From: JAISDD01 sp031553935
GTDB taxonomy: Bacteria; Bacillota; Syntrophomonadia; Syntrophomonadales; Syntrophomonadaceae
Direction of reading: 5' to 3'
DNA length: 64,000 bases
NCBI GenBank assembly: GCA_031553935.1
Contig: JAVBKS010000034.1
Location: 1 to 64,000, forward strand
Both the position numbers and the translations under genes were made by a program. This document shows, in pieces, positions 36,692 to 44,566 of this stretch. Under the pieces are notes generated by a model, which saw only the letters and a program-made list of their open reading frames with translations, was not told the origin of the DNA and did not search any database. Position 1 is the first letter of the stretch, and the number at the start of each line of letters is the position of its first letter.

Positions 36692-36769
36692 TTATCCCTC
36701 CATGTGATATCCATATATATCCAGGCTCGTTTTCAGTATTTGGTCATCACTGCCAATTGAATAATTCAT
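36692..36769 (-). CDS. Possible 25-residue leader peptide before the giant SLH gene
   Basis: ATG-started frame of 25 codons (MNYSIGSDDQILKTSLDIYG then YHMEG) whose TAA lies inside the ribosome site GGAGGGATAA of the next gene and four bases before its TTG start. That arrangement allows translational coupling. It overlaps a second short frame at 36747-36791. No ribosome site of its own is evident. Speculative. Confidence 0.25.
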   Translation of the reverse strand: MNYSIGSDDQILKTSLDIYGYHMEG

Positions 36770-36791
36770 AGTCACATATAATGCTTATCAC
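36747..36791 (-). CDS. Possible 14-residue leader ORF with strong ribosome site
   Basis: GTG-started frame (VISIICDYELFNWQ) preceded by the very strong ribosome site AAGGAGGGG (36797-36805) at five bases. A site of this strength with no long gene after it suggests translation of a leader. The frame ends TGATGA and overlaps the 25-residue frame at 36692-36769. The rest of the 36689-37051 gap shows only the terminator at 36945. Confidence 0.3.
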   Translation of the reverse strand: MISIICDYELFNWQ

Positions 36792-36944
36792 CTTCACCCC
36801 TCCTTCCAATACTTACTAGTTTGAAATAAATCGCCTGGTAGTATTAACCTAATACATTTGCAGACTTTTGGGTAGGATAGGTTCTGTCATAAACCGTATA
36901 GGTTTTGATTCTGGCCTCGCATAAAGATAAATAATATTGGCAAA

Positions 36945-36978
36945 AGAGCATAAGTTTTCTGTTAATAACTCATGCTCT
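36945..36978 (-). terminator. Terminator of the LuxR-type membrane regulator
   Basis: Stem AGAGCATAAGTT / AACTCATGCTCT (36945-36956 with 36967-36978), one mismatch in twelve, ten-base loop. Read leftward it is followed by TTTTGCC. It lies about 75 bases past the stop at 37052. Confidence 0.6.
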
Positions 36979-37051
36979 CGCAAACGAATCAATATTCTTT
37001 TCCATAATAAACCAAGATTAATACTACTTATTATATTGCTTGCTTAGTTCC

Positions 37052-38695
37052 CTACCCCATATCTTTTGAGTTATAGTTTTTAACCCAATCAGCTACCTCG
37101 ACCCTTTTATTGACAGGTATTTTTTTTAGCAAATTACTGACGTGGAATTTTATAGTTGACTCTGATAAGAAAAGACTGGCGGCAATTTCAGGATTAGTTT
37201 CATTATTACAAAGGGCAGCAAGCATTTCCGTTTCCCGCTTAGTCAGATGAAAATCTTTCACAATCGCATTTATAAGAGCTTCATTGGCATCTACTTGCGG
37301 TTTCGCAACCTTACCGCGAATGCTAATTAAATGATTATTAACTTCACTTGCAGTCAGTCTCAACTTACGGCAAATGTCGCGCTGCGTAAAGTGTTCACAT
37401 AACAATGCTGCAATTTCCTTTTCGATTGGCGATAAACTAATTTTCTCTAAATTCTCTTTTTGATCCAAATGTCTTGTCAGTATTTCTCTTTCTTCATCTG
37501 TGAGAAACTCTAATTGTAAATTTGATTCTGTTATCGCAGTAACATTTTTGAGGATAAACTCGGATCTTTGCTTTGCATATTCGGTACTCACAAAGAAAAT
37601 TAGCAGCATTGCAAAAGGAGACGCTGCTAGCATCATCGCAAAAATGGTCTTCTCGATGCTGTCGGTAGCATATTTGTGCAAAAAAGTCGTAGCAAACATT
37701 CCTCCATACAGTAACGCATATCCTAGCCCTGCCAAATAGAATTTTTTAATCTTTTTAGCATAATAAAGTGGAATAGTTATGGTAACAGCATCCATAGCAA
37801 TAAAGCCTGCGAGCGTAATATAGGCAAAAGGAAGAGCAAGAACACTTTCGTAAATGCTATATGACATTATTTGGCCCGTAACGATAACCATGAACAAAAA
37901 TATCGCAGTAATATGCCACTTGATTTTATCTATCAAGTATCCCACAACTATATAAATCGCACTGCTGCTTATTAAGGTTACGAAAAACAGGCCCGATTGA
38001 TCCAAAGATTCCTTAATGAAATAGAGATTGTACAGAACCCCGGCAACGAAGCTATAAAGGCAAAGTATCACTATAACACCGCAAACAATTCTCTTCACCG
38101 GCATAGGTTCAAGCTTCATTTCCGTATCATTAATTGCTTTATAAGTCGGATTTATAAGAATTGCAATAACAGCAACAATTGTTAGCATTCCCAGTAATCC
38201 AAGCTGGATAAATTGATGGTAGTCTTGTAAGGAAAGGGCTAAACTGCCAATAATATTCATCACCGCAAAGCAGATAGTAGTAAAACGACCCATTACCGAA
38301 AAGTCCACTTGCATTGCAATAAGATACATACACATGCTGATGGATACCGAATTTAGCATAAAACCAAAGAACATAAATAAAAGCTTAGACATACCTGACG
38401 AAAAAATGCTCAAAGCAGCACAGACAACTGGAATTACGAGAATCAATATGTACAATCTAAGATTGAATTCATCTTTTGAATGCTTTAGTAAATAAATTGA
38501 AGCAACAACACCTAGAGTCATAGCTAAATAATAAGGAAGAAAGATAGGCATGCTAAATTCCGGCAATGCTGTATGGTGCAGCGACCAATAACTTACGCGT
38601 AAATAGAAAAATCTAAATGTCAGGAGTGCCGAAAAAACAAAAAACAGTTTTATTGTAAGTTTGTCATTTTTTTCTATAGCTCTATGTAAAAACAC
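37052..38695 (-). CDS. Twelve-TM membrane protein with two C-terminal LuxR-type HTH domains
   Basis: Membrane-bound transcription regulator of 547 residues. Residues ~10-385 contain about twelve hydrophobic spans arranged like an MFS transporter (for example LTIVAVIAILINP, VICGVIVILCLYSFVAGVLY-like stretches). The cytoplasmic tail carries an HTH-like segment at ~428-470 (LSPIEKEIAALLCEHFTQRD ... LTASEVNNHLISI) and a canonical LuxR HTH at ~490-540 (LTKRETEMLAALCNNETNPE, then LSESTIKFHVSNLLKKIPV). This architecture is known from Coriobacteria and Clostridia and probably senses a ligand in the transporter-like part. Start is GTG with TGAGGAAT before it. It is upstream of the giant SLH gene and a candidate regulator of it. 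Confidence 0.8.
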   Translation of the reverse strand: MFLHRAIEKNDKLTIKLFFVFSALLTFRFFYLRVSYWSLHHTALPEFSMPIFLPYYLAMTLGVVASIYLLKHSKDEFNLRLYILILVIPVVCAALSIFSSGMSKLLFMFFGFMLNSVSISMCMYLIAMQVDFSVMGRFTTICFAVMNIIGSLALSLQDYHQFIQLGLLGMLTIVAVIAILINPTYKAINDTEMKLEPMPVKRIVCGVIVILCLYSFVAGVLYNLYFIKESLDQSGLFFVTLISSSAIYIVVGYLIDKIKWHITAIFLFMVIVTGQIMSYSIYESVLALPFAYITLAGFIAMDAVTITIPLYYAKKIKKFYLAGLGYALLYGGMFATTFLHKYATDSIEKTIFAMMLAASPFAMLLIFFVSTEYAKQRSEFILKNVTAITESNLQLEFLTDEEREILTRHLDQKENLEKISLSPIEKEIAALLCEHFTQRDICRKLRLTASEVNNHLISIRGKVAKPQVDANEALINAIVKDFHLTKRETEMLAALCNNETNPEIAASLFLSESTIKFHVSNLLKKIPVNKRVEVADWVKNYNSKDMG

Positions 38696-38802
38696 TTTTT
38701 ATTCCTCATAAACTAATTAAAAATATCATATAATTTTTTAGCCTTTTTATACTTACACTATATATCAGCCACTGCATCAAAACAACCATGCCAAATTAAA
38801 CA

Positions 38803-38850
38803 AATGCAAGGAAGTAAAGTTAATCTTCGCTCCCTTGCATCCAAACTTCT
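38803..38850 (-). terminator. Terminator of the GLUG-repeat gene
   Basis: Stem ATGCAAGG / CCTTGCAT (38814-38821 with 38843-38850) with extra pairing inside; on the minus strand followed by TTTGTTTAATTTG. It lies 130 bases past the GLUG gene stop and before the LuxR-type gene. The 38696-38981 gap holds nothing else that I can identify. Confidence 0.6.
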
Positions 38851-38981
38851 ATTAAACCCTCATGCCTACCCCTTCGTATTAGGCTATTGTAGCCGTACCC
38901 TGTGGGTAGAATAGAATTGTCGACTTTTCGAAGTCAATGCCTTCGATAGTAACCTAAACCATCTATTCGTGCGGTGTTGCC

Positions 38982-41900
38982 TTAAATTTCTGGATTTTCG
39001 ATCAGCGTTGGCCTGCCTAATGTGCCGATGGTTGCAGTGTTCCACACACTTGTCGTGTTCCAGCCTAAGGTATTAATGACGGCAAGCAAGCTGGACGGGT
39101 CCATACTCTGACCGTCCAACCCGTTTGGATCGCTAATCGGTGTAACCGGCACGCCTCCGGAGAGCAGTGTCATTGCACTGTTGGCGTAGTTTTGCTCGAG
39201 CGTCGCGCCGTTAACCAGTTGTCCGCAAACCCTGTGCACCACGCCGCCTGCGTTGGTGGCGACCGCTGAGGTCCCTAGAGCGATGCTGCTTTGCAAGCTG
39301 GCTGCGCCCGGCGACTTGGACTCCAAAGAGCCAACAAGACCTGCGACGCCGGTGTCACCAGTGGCAGAGCCCGATGCATAGCAGCGGCTGACCGTCGCAC
39401 CGAGCCCATGGCCCAACAGTGCACCATACTGGGAGCCGACGCCGCTGCTGTTCCCGGTCGCGTAGCTGTCCAGGATGATCGTAGGATTGGCGCACAATCC
39501 CACCATCGAGCCAACCTCAAATTGCCCATTGGAAACCACATTGCCCGTCGCAAAGCATTGCTCGATCAGCCCATAGGCGCAATTGCCGCTAAAACCTCCA
39601 GCACCGTTACCGCTTCCCGTTCCGCCGGTGCTAGTCACGTTGCCGTGTGCCTGGCACTGGAAAAACTGCAGCGAAGGGTTTTGCGGATTTGCCGGTGCGG
39701 GTGCGTCGGTGTTGCCGTTAAATCCGCCAACTCGAATGGCTGCTTGAGCATTGCCGCTGGCCCGGCAGCGGATATACCTGGCGCCTGAAGTACGACCAAC
39801 GAATCCGCCGACTTCTTGAGTAACGGCAGTCACGTTGGCGGTCGCGGAGCAATCGGTCACGAACATGATCGGTGTTGTGGGTATTGGCGTGATGTTGAGA
39901 ACCCCTATATGTCCGGCGAAACCACCGCTTACTCCTGCGGTCGATGGTCCAATTGCCGCTATGGTAGATGCACTTGAGTGACAGTTTGAGATGTTTGTTG
40001 TGCCGCCGCCGGTCATGACCTGCATTGCACCGATTACACCACCCATGGACGCAGTTCGCCCAGTGATATCCACTCCGCAATTGATATTGGCATAGCTGCT
40101 GCCGCTGGTGCGCACTTCGATGGTACCAAATGCGCCGCCAAGCCGGTTGTTTCCGTAAATTGCGCCGCTTTCCACCTCACCGCCCAACATGGTGAGCGGG
40201 GCGGTCAGCGTTGTAAAGCCAATGAGACCCCCTTGATGCGCAGCAGTCGCAAGCGGATTGGGTTCATTTATTTGTATTTGCCCAACTATAAGATTCGTGA
40301 GGTTAGATGGGGCAGTGCACGTAAACATGCCGATAATACCGCCACAGTTTGCGGCAAAGAAAAGAAAGGTGCCTGTAGCCACGCTGATATTGGACATTTG
40401 ACTCACCCCTGCACTGACCAGCCCGATCACCCCGCCCTGGTTTTGGTTGCCGGTGACCTCCGATTCTGTGACGACCACGTCGCTGACCGTGGCCGAAGCC
40501 CCCGCTTGGTTCAGCAGACCGATCAATCCGCCCGCGTTGACGGATAACGGGGTGATCTCTGCGATAACCAGCTGCGGCGCGATAATGCGCTCAACGATAA
40601 TTTCGCCTTCCAGTACTCCTGCCATGCCGCCTATATATCCAATATTGCTGCCGGTTCCGGAGCGCCCGCCGGATGCTCGCCCTGGATTCAGCATGATGTC
40701 TCTGATGGTTCCACCTTGCATATAACCAACCAGCGTACCGATTTTACCGGTCAATGCGGTGTCGGCAAAACCGGTGAACATTGCTTCCGAAAATGCGTTA
40801 ACGAGGGTAAAGCGCTCCAGCGCAACTCCGCGAACCTGGCCAAAAAGCCCGCGTACCAGCACAGGGTTTTGCGCTGTGGCGGCGGCGTTGATGGTCAGAT
40901 TGCTGACAACGCAACCGCTTGCCGGGGTCTGGACAACGCCGGTGAAAACATGCTCGCCGGATAGAGACGGTACAATCAGACCTGCATCCACATTGCCGAT
41001 AGGCATCCAACCATTGCCACCCCAAGCAGTTGCGTAGTTGGCCAAATCGAACTCGCTGTCCAATCTATATGTCAGCGATAGGCTGTCGGGCATGCCATGC
41101 ACGCCGCCTGTCTGATCGTAAAGCGCCTGCATGCCTTCGATATTATCAAGAATGCGAGCACTTTCCGTCACACCCGCCCGGTTGCCTGGATTCCCTTGGG
41201 ACATATCAGGATAAAAGGCCATTTCTGCGGGGGTGCACATGCGCACAAAGAAGGGATCGCCGATGATGCCATTCCCCGAGGCGAACGGCATGCCCATGGC
41301 CGATTCAAACAGCGTCAAAACGCCTGTTGATCGTCCCTCGTTGGTTATGCCCACCACATAGACATCATAGTTGAAGCCATCCATAACTCCAGTCTCCAGC
41401 GGCAACGGCGTTATGTTCTCTTTGCCGGTCAGGGAGAAGGAAAATGTTTGCGCGGAGGCACTCAGTGAGCGCACGAATTGGCCACGCACGGCGTTACCGG
41501 TAATCAGTGAGCCGGGATCATTGTAGCCGACAATCTCCTCCGCAGTGGGCACTGGCTGCCCGGGGGTCAGTAACAGATAATATATTGAAAGTGCCGTGAC
41601 TGGTGAGGCTGACCCGTTCATCTCCACGTCTACCGTCCTGAATACTGCACCGCGCACCATTGAGATTAGATTAACGTTCAGGAAGCTGGTATCCACCGTG
41701 AAGGTTGAGAACGTGCGCGAGGTGTCCATAGGGTTGCAGAACGTGCCCAACTGAGTAGCAATGACTGTGTATGTGCCGTCTGGCAGGTCATAAGGCGATT
41801 GCACAGCCCACTCGCCATTCTCAGACAGCGTCGCGGTTTCGCAAAATACAGTCGCTCCAAGACTGTTCTGAACACATACCATCACCTGGCTGTTTGGAAC

Positions 41901-42635
41901 GCCGCGCCCAGCAATGGATGGCCTCGAGGATGCGATGACCTCATTCAACTCCGGCACATCGATAGGCGGAGGCGGGCAGGCGGGGTAGACTACATCGAAG
42001 CAGGTTTCATCCTGCGGCCTATCGAAATTCACACTGCCCGGGCATCGCAGCACTGCCAGCACACAATGGCGCCCCTGCGTCCAAGGCGGATTGGGTTCGT
42101 AGCTCCAGTTGCCATTAGCGTCGATGGGCACCCGTCCGACGAAAATGCCGTCTCGATAAAGCTCCGCTTCGCAGCCAGGTTCTCCGGTTCCAACGATTGG
42201 ATCTCCCGGATCGGCTCTTCCACCGTTCTCAGGGCTGGTGATTCGGATTTCCGTGCCTTTCGTAACGTAAAAACACGACATATCTTCCGGTGGATTCCCG
42301 GTATAGTTGCCCGGGCAATGCAACACTGCACGAACGCAATGACGACCGCCAGTCCATGGTGTAGCGGGACGATACATCCAATGTCCATAGGCATCGATGC
42401 TCACAGCCCCGGCAAACCTTCCATCAATGTATATATCAACGCGACAAAATGGTGTCCCTTTCCCCGTGACTGGATCAGTAGTGTTGACATTGTCGCCGTT
42501 GCAGGGGCACGTGATACAAATACTGCGGCAATAATTACGACTGCATGGCTGGCAAAGTGTAGGCACAGGCAAACAGAAGCGGGGTCCCCCGTGAGATATT
42601 GGCGCAGAACGAAAACTATTAAAGCACTTTTTCAT
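38982..42635 (-). CDS. Cys-rich GLUG-repeat surface protein
   Basis: Protein of 1217 residues. The first ~47 residues hold eight Cys (CLPVPTLCQPCSRNYC...) and no signal peptide. Residues ~50-310 contain three Ig-like units of one pattern (GTGEPGCEAELYRDGIFVGR, ANGNWSYEPNPPW), each closing with Cys. Residues ~480-1200 are rich in GLUG-type repeats, 'GGliG...a.v.ncyatG.v', for example GGFVGRTSG, GSMVGLCANP and LVGSLES. Such repeats form beta solenoids in adhesins. A Cys-rich, signal-less N-terminus is also seen in spore-surface proteins, so exosporium is one possible location. G+C is about 60% or more (39 of 60 bases at 39241), far above its neighbours, suggesting horizontal gain. The start six bases after AGGAGG is preferred to the ATG touching that site. 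Confidence 0.75.
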   Translation of the reverse strand: MKKCFNSFRSAPISHGGPRFCLPVPTLCQPCSRNYCRSICITCPCNGDNVNTTDPVTGKGTPFCRVDIYIDGRFAGAVSIDAYGHWMYRPATPWTGGRHCVRAVLHCPGNYTGNPPEDMSCFYVTKGTEIRITSPENGGRADPGDPIVGTGEPGCEAELYRDGIFVGRVPIDANGNWSYEPNPPWTQGRHCVLAVLRCPGSVNFDRPQDETCFDVVYPACPPPPIDVPELNEVIASSRPSIAGRGVPNSQVMVCVQNSLGATVFCETATLSENGEWAVQSPYDLPDGTYTVIATQLGTFCNPMDTSRTFSTFTVDTSFLNVNLISMVRGAVFRTVDVEMNGSASPVTALSIYYLLLTPGQPVPTAEEIVGYNDPGSLITGNAVRGQFVRSLSASAQTFSFSLTGKENITPLPLETGVMDGFNYDVYVVGITNEGRSTGVLTLFESAMGMPFASGNGIIGDPFFVRMCTPAEMAFYPDMSQGNPGNRAGVTESARILDNIEGMQALYDQTGGVHGMPDSLSLTYRLDSEFDLANYATAWGGNGWMPIGNVDAGLIVPSLSGEHVFTGVVQTPASGCVVSNLTINAAATAQNPVLVRGLFGQVRGVALERFTLVNAFSEAMFTGFADTALTGKIGTLVGYMQGGTIRDIMLNPGRASGGRSGTGSNIGYIGGMAGVLEGEIIVERIIAPQLVIAEITPLSVNAGGLIGLLNQAGASATVSDVVVTESEVTGNQNQGGVIGLVSAGVSQMSNISVATGTFLFFAANCGGIIGMFTCTAPSNLTNLIVGQIQINEPNPLATAAHQGGLIGFTTLTAPLTMLGGEVESGAIYGNNRLGGAFGTIEVRTSGSSYANINCGVDITGRTASMGGVIGAMQVMTGGGTTNISNCHSSASTIAAIGPSTAGVSGGFAGHIGVLNITPIPTTPIMFVTDCSATANVTAVTQEVGGFVGRTSGARYIRCRASGNAQAAIRVGGFNGNTDAPAPANPQNPSLQFFQCQAHGNVTSTGGTGSGNGAGGFSGNCAYGLIEQCFATGNVVSNGQFEVGSMVGLCANPTIILDSYATGNSSGVGSQYGALLGHGLGATVSRCYASGSATGDTGVAGLVGSLESKSPGAASLQSSIALGTSAVATNAGGVVHRVCGQLVNGATLEQNYANSAMTLLSGGVPVTPISDPNGLDGQSMDPSSLLAVINTLGWNTTSVWNTATIGTLGRPTLIENPEI

Positions 42636-42641
42636 AACCAT

Positions 42642-42995
42642 CCTCCTAAACGATTTTCTCGAAAGAGATAGAAAAGCTCCATTATAATAAGATATGTATT
42701 CTGTTAAACATATGCTAAGCCATGTGAAATTGCAGAAAATGGTATTCTCATTATAATTAATGAAAACATTTGCTAAAAACTAAAGATATAGCGGATATAC
42801 CTGAGGTAAGTTTCTGTTGGGCAATAACTCGAATAAAGAAGTGTAATTTTCGCTGGTCTTCGACGACAGCTCATGGCTCCTTTGCAGTTATTAGAAAACT
42901 AGCATGGTCAGAGCGCATTCACAATAGAAAGGATCAGCATGATTGCTCATGCTGATCAACAAAAATTTTATTATGGGGGGTAATTAATTGGTTAT
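42642..42995. other. Intergenic region between flagellar rod gene and GLUG gene
   Basis: The right side of this 354-base gap is the A/T-rich promoter side of the GLUG gene, with AGGAGG at 42642-42647. The middle (42770-42900) shows no frame or structure that I can support. The end near 42932 holds the terminator listed separately. Confidence 0.5.
42922..42957 (-). terminator. Terminator of the flagellar rod genes
   Basis: Perfect 11-bp stem GATCAGCATGA / TCATGCTGATC (42932-42942 with 42947-42957) with TTGC loop; on the minus strand followed by CTTTCTATT. It lies 38 bases past the rod-binding gene stop. Confidence 0.65.
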
Positions 42996-43334
42996 TTATA
43001 TATGGGCAGATAATTGTTTGTAGAGGGTTTTAGCAATACCAATCGACCCGGTTTTGCTCATAAGATCCGCATATTTTTCGAAAAGCATTGATTCCCATAC
43101 ATCAGTGGCGAAGCCGCGGTTAATTAATTCACTTCGCGGTATGGCAGCTCGCATTGAATCCATTACTTTGTTAATGAACACGGCCTCTAATTGCTCGCAA
43201 GCAGTCTTAAGTTCTTTTTCTTTTTTACCGTTTTTAGCATCATTTAATAGTCTATTGAAATCCTGCTGAGAATTAGTCGCCGCTTGTGTTACTACACTTT
43301 GGTTCAGCGTGTCGGCAAACCCAGTTATTTTCAT
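42996..43334 (-). CDS. Flagellar rod-binding protein (FlgJ N-terminal domain-like)
   Basis: Protein of 112 residues that corresponds to the rod-binding half of FlgJ without the peptidoglycan hydrolase half, the usual state in Firmicutes. Core pattern: 'LKTACEQLEAVFINKVMDSMRAAIP' followed by 'ATDVWESMLFEKYADLMSKTGSIGIAKTLYKQL', where the Gly-Ile-Ala near the end is typical. It should help cap or guide rod assembly in the periplasm-like space. It follows flgG by 51 bases and ends the transcript before a strong hairpin. Confidence 0.85.
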   Translation of the reverse strand: MKITGFADTLNQSVVTQAATNSQQDFNRLLNDAKNGKKEKELKTACEQLEAVFINKVMDSMRAAIPRSELINRGFATDVWESMLFEKYADLMSKTGSIGIAKTLYKQLSAHI

Positions 43335-43385
43335 GTTTCACCTCGTATGTCGGATGTGTCAAACCCCTATCCTCCGGGCATTGTA

Positions 43386-44171
43386 TTATCTTCTCAGATT
43401 AGTAGCGGTTTGCAGCATTTCATCTGAAGACTGAATTACTTTGGAATTTATTTCATAAGCGCGTTGCGCAGTTATTAAGCCAACCATCTCCTCAACTACT
43501 TGAACATTAGACATTTCCAGATATCCGCTCTCAAGTATCAGGGAATGATCACTCTCAGGATCCCAATCTACCGGTTCCCCAGAATTCTGAGTTGCCACAT
43601 ATAGATTTGCTCCTATTTTATCCAATCCGGCCGGGTTGATGAATTTTGCTAATTCCAGTTGTCCGGCTTCTTGGACCTCATCATTGCCAGGAATTTTGTA
43701 GTTTACGCGACCGTCTTTGGCAATGGAAACATCATAAGCATCTTCGGGCAGTATATCAGCTCCTACCATCAAATATCCGTCAGCATTGACAAGCTGTCCG
43801 GCAGCATCAATCTTTAAGGCTCCGTTACGCGTATATAAGGGGTCATCATATCCAGGAACTTGTATTTTGAAAAAACCCTGACCGGAAATGGCAACATCAA
43901 TCATGTTGCCGGTATCTTGCATATTGCCTTGCGAAAAAAGAGTATTGGTTGCAGCTGCCTTTACTCCTAAGCCAATGCTTAAGCCCAAAGGTTCATTCAC
44001 GGTGTCGGTTACGGCTGGGCGCCTAATCTGCTGATAAATTAGATCTTGAAATTCCACCCGCTGTTTTTTGTATCCAGCGGTACTAACATTTGACATATTA
44101 TGGGCAATAGTATCAATGTTCATCTGTTGTCCATACATGCCAGAACTGGCAGTATATAGAGATCTAAGCAT
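43386..44171 (-). CDS. flgG: Flagellar basal-body distal rod protein FlgG
   Basis: Structural protein of the flagellar rod, 261 residues, exported by the flagellar type III system. The N-terminal 'MLRSLYTASSGMYGQQMNIDTIAHNMSNVSTAGYKK' is the flagellar rod/hook signature, and the C-terminal 'LEMSNVQVVEEMVGLITAQRAYEINSKVIQSSDEML' forms the partner helix. The middle 'GQGFFKI....LYTRNGALKIDAAGQLVNADGYLM' is the FlgG/FlgF-type domain. Length is the family's usual. AGGAGG ribosome site. Only one rod-hook gene precedes the FlgJ-like gene, so the main flagellar cluster is elsewhere. Confidence 0.92.
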   Translation of the reverse strand: MLRSLYTASSGMYGQQMNIDTIAHNMSNVSTAGYKKQRVEFQDLIYQQIRRPAVTDTVNEPLGLSIGLGVKAAATNTLFSQGNMQDTGNMIDVAISGQGFFKIQVPGYDDPLYTRNGALKIDAAGQLVNADGYLMVGADILPEDAYDVSIAKDGRVNYKIPGNDEVQEAGQLELAKFINPAGLDKIGANLYVATQNSGEPVDWDPESDHSLILESGYLEMSNVQVVEEMVGLITAQRAYEINSKVIQSSDEMLQTATNLRR

Positions 44172-44263
44172 AGATAATCCTCCTGAAAATGCACATGCGA
44201 TTATTTAAATTTCAATTCATAGTTTATTATCGTAAAACTTGCAGAAAGGTTTAACCATTTGCA

Positions 44264-44292
44264 ATAATATAGAAGTGATTGACAGGGGTAAA
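44264..44292 (-). promoter_or_regulatory. Sigma-A-like promoter for flgG
   Basis: TTTACC (44287-44292) and TATTAT (44264-44269) separated by 17 bases, read leftward, about 90 bases before the flgG start. Four and five matches to consensus. No sigma-D type sequence was seen. Confidence 0.45.
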
Positions 44293-44322
44293 CATCCTTA
44301 ATCCTAGTATTTATACAGCAGA

Positions 44323-44508
44323 TCAGTTATTCTTATTAGCAGTATTTTGGATTATTTCTTGAAGGATTTCGTTTTGGGCAGTAATTTGCCTATTCATTTC
44401 ATTTAATGTCAATTTAATGCTACGGAAAAATAACACTACTCTAAAGATCAAATAGACTATAAGCCCCAATAAGATAAGGTTTAGAATACTCCATATTAAA
44501 ACTCTCAT
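44323..44508 (-). CDS. Small membrane protein with coiled tail
   Basis: Protein of 61 residues: a membrane span at residues 4-28 (LIWSILNLILLGLIVYLIFRVVLFF) followed by a short amphipathic helix (LTLNEMNRQITAQNEILQEIIQN). Similar short proteins occur near flagellar or sporulation genes in Clostridia but I cannot name a family. A GAGGAG site lies 13 bases before the ATG, rather far. It lies between the decarboxylase and flgG, 58 bases after the first. Confidence 0.5.
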   Translation of the reverse strand: MRVLIWSILNLILLGLIVYLIFRVVLFFRSIKLTLNEMNRQITAQNEILQEIIQNTANKNN

Positions 44509-44566
44509 TCTATTTCACTACTCCTCTTTATGCCTTCATCTTCCGGAAGAGGTCAGGCAGCTAGCG

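Noticed and set aside
38982..42635. Several other long antisense frames in the GLUG gene
   Set aside because: All are by-products of high G+C on the opposite strand; the GLUG frame has a strong AGGAGG site and coherent domains.
41799..42671. 290-codon plus-strand open frame
   Set aside because: It lies fully antisense to the GLUG-repeat gene, whose high G+C suppresses stops; the product shows no family pattern and has no ribosome site.
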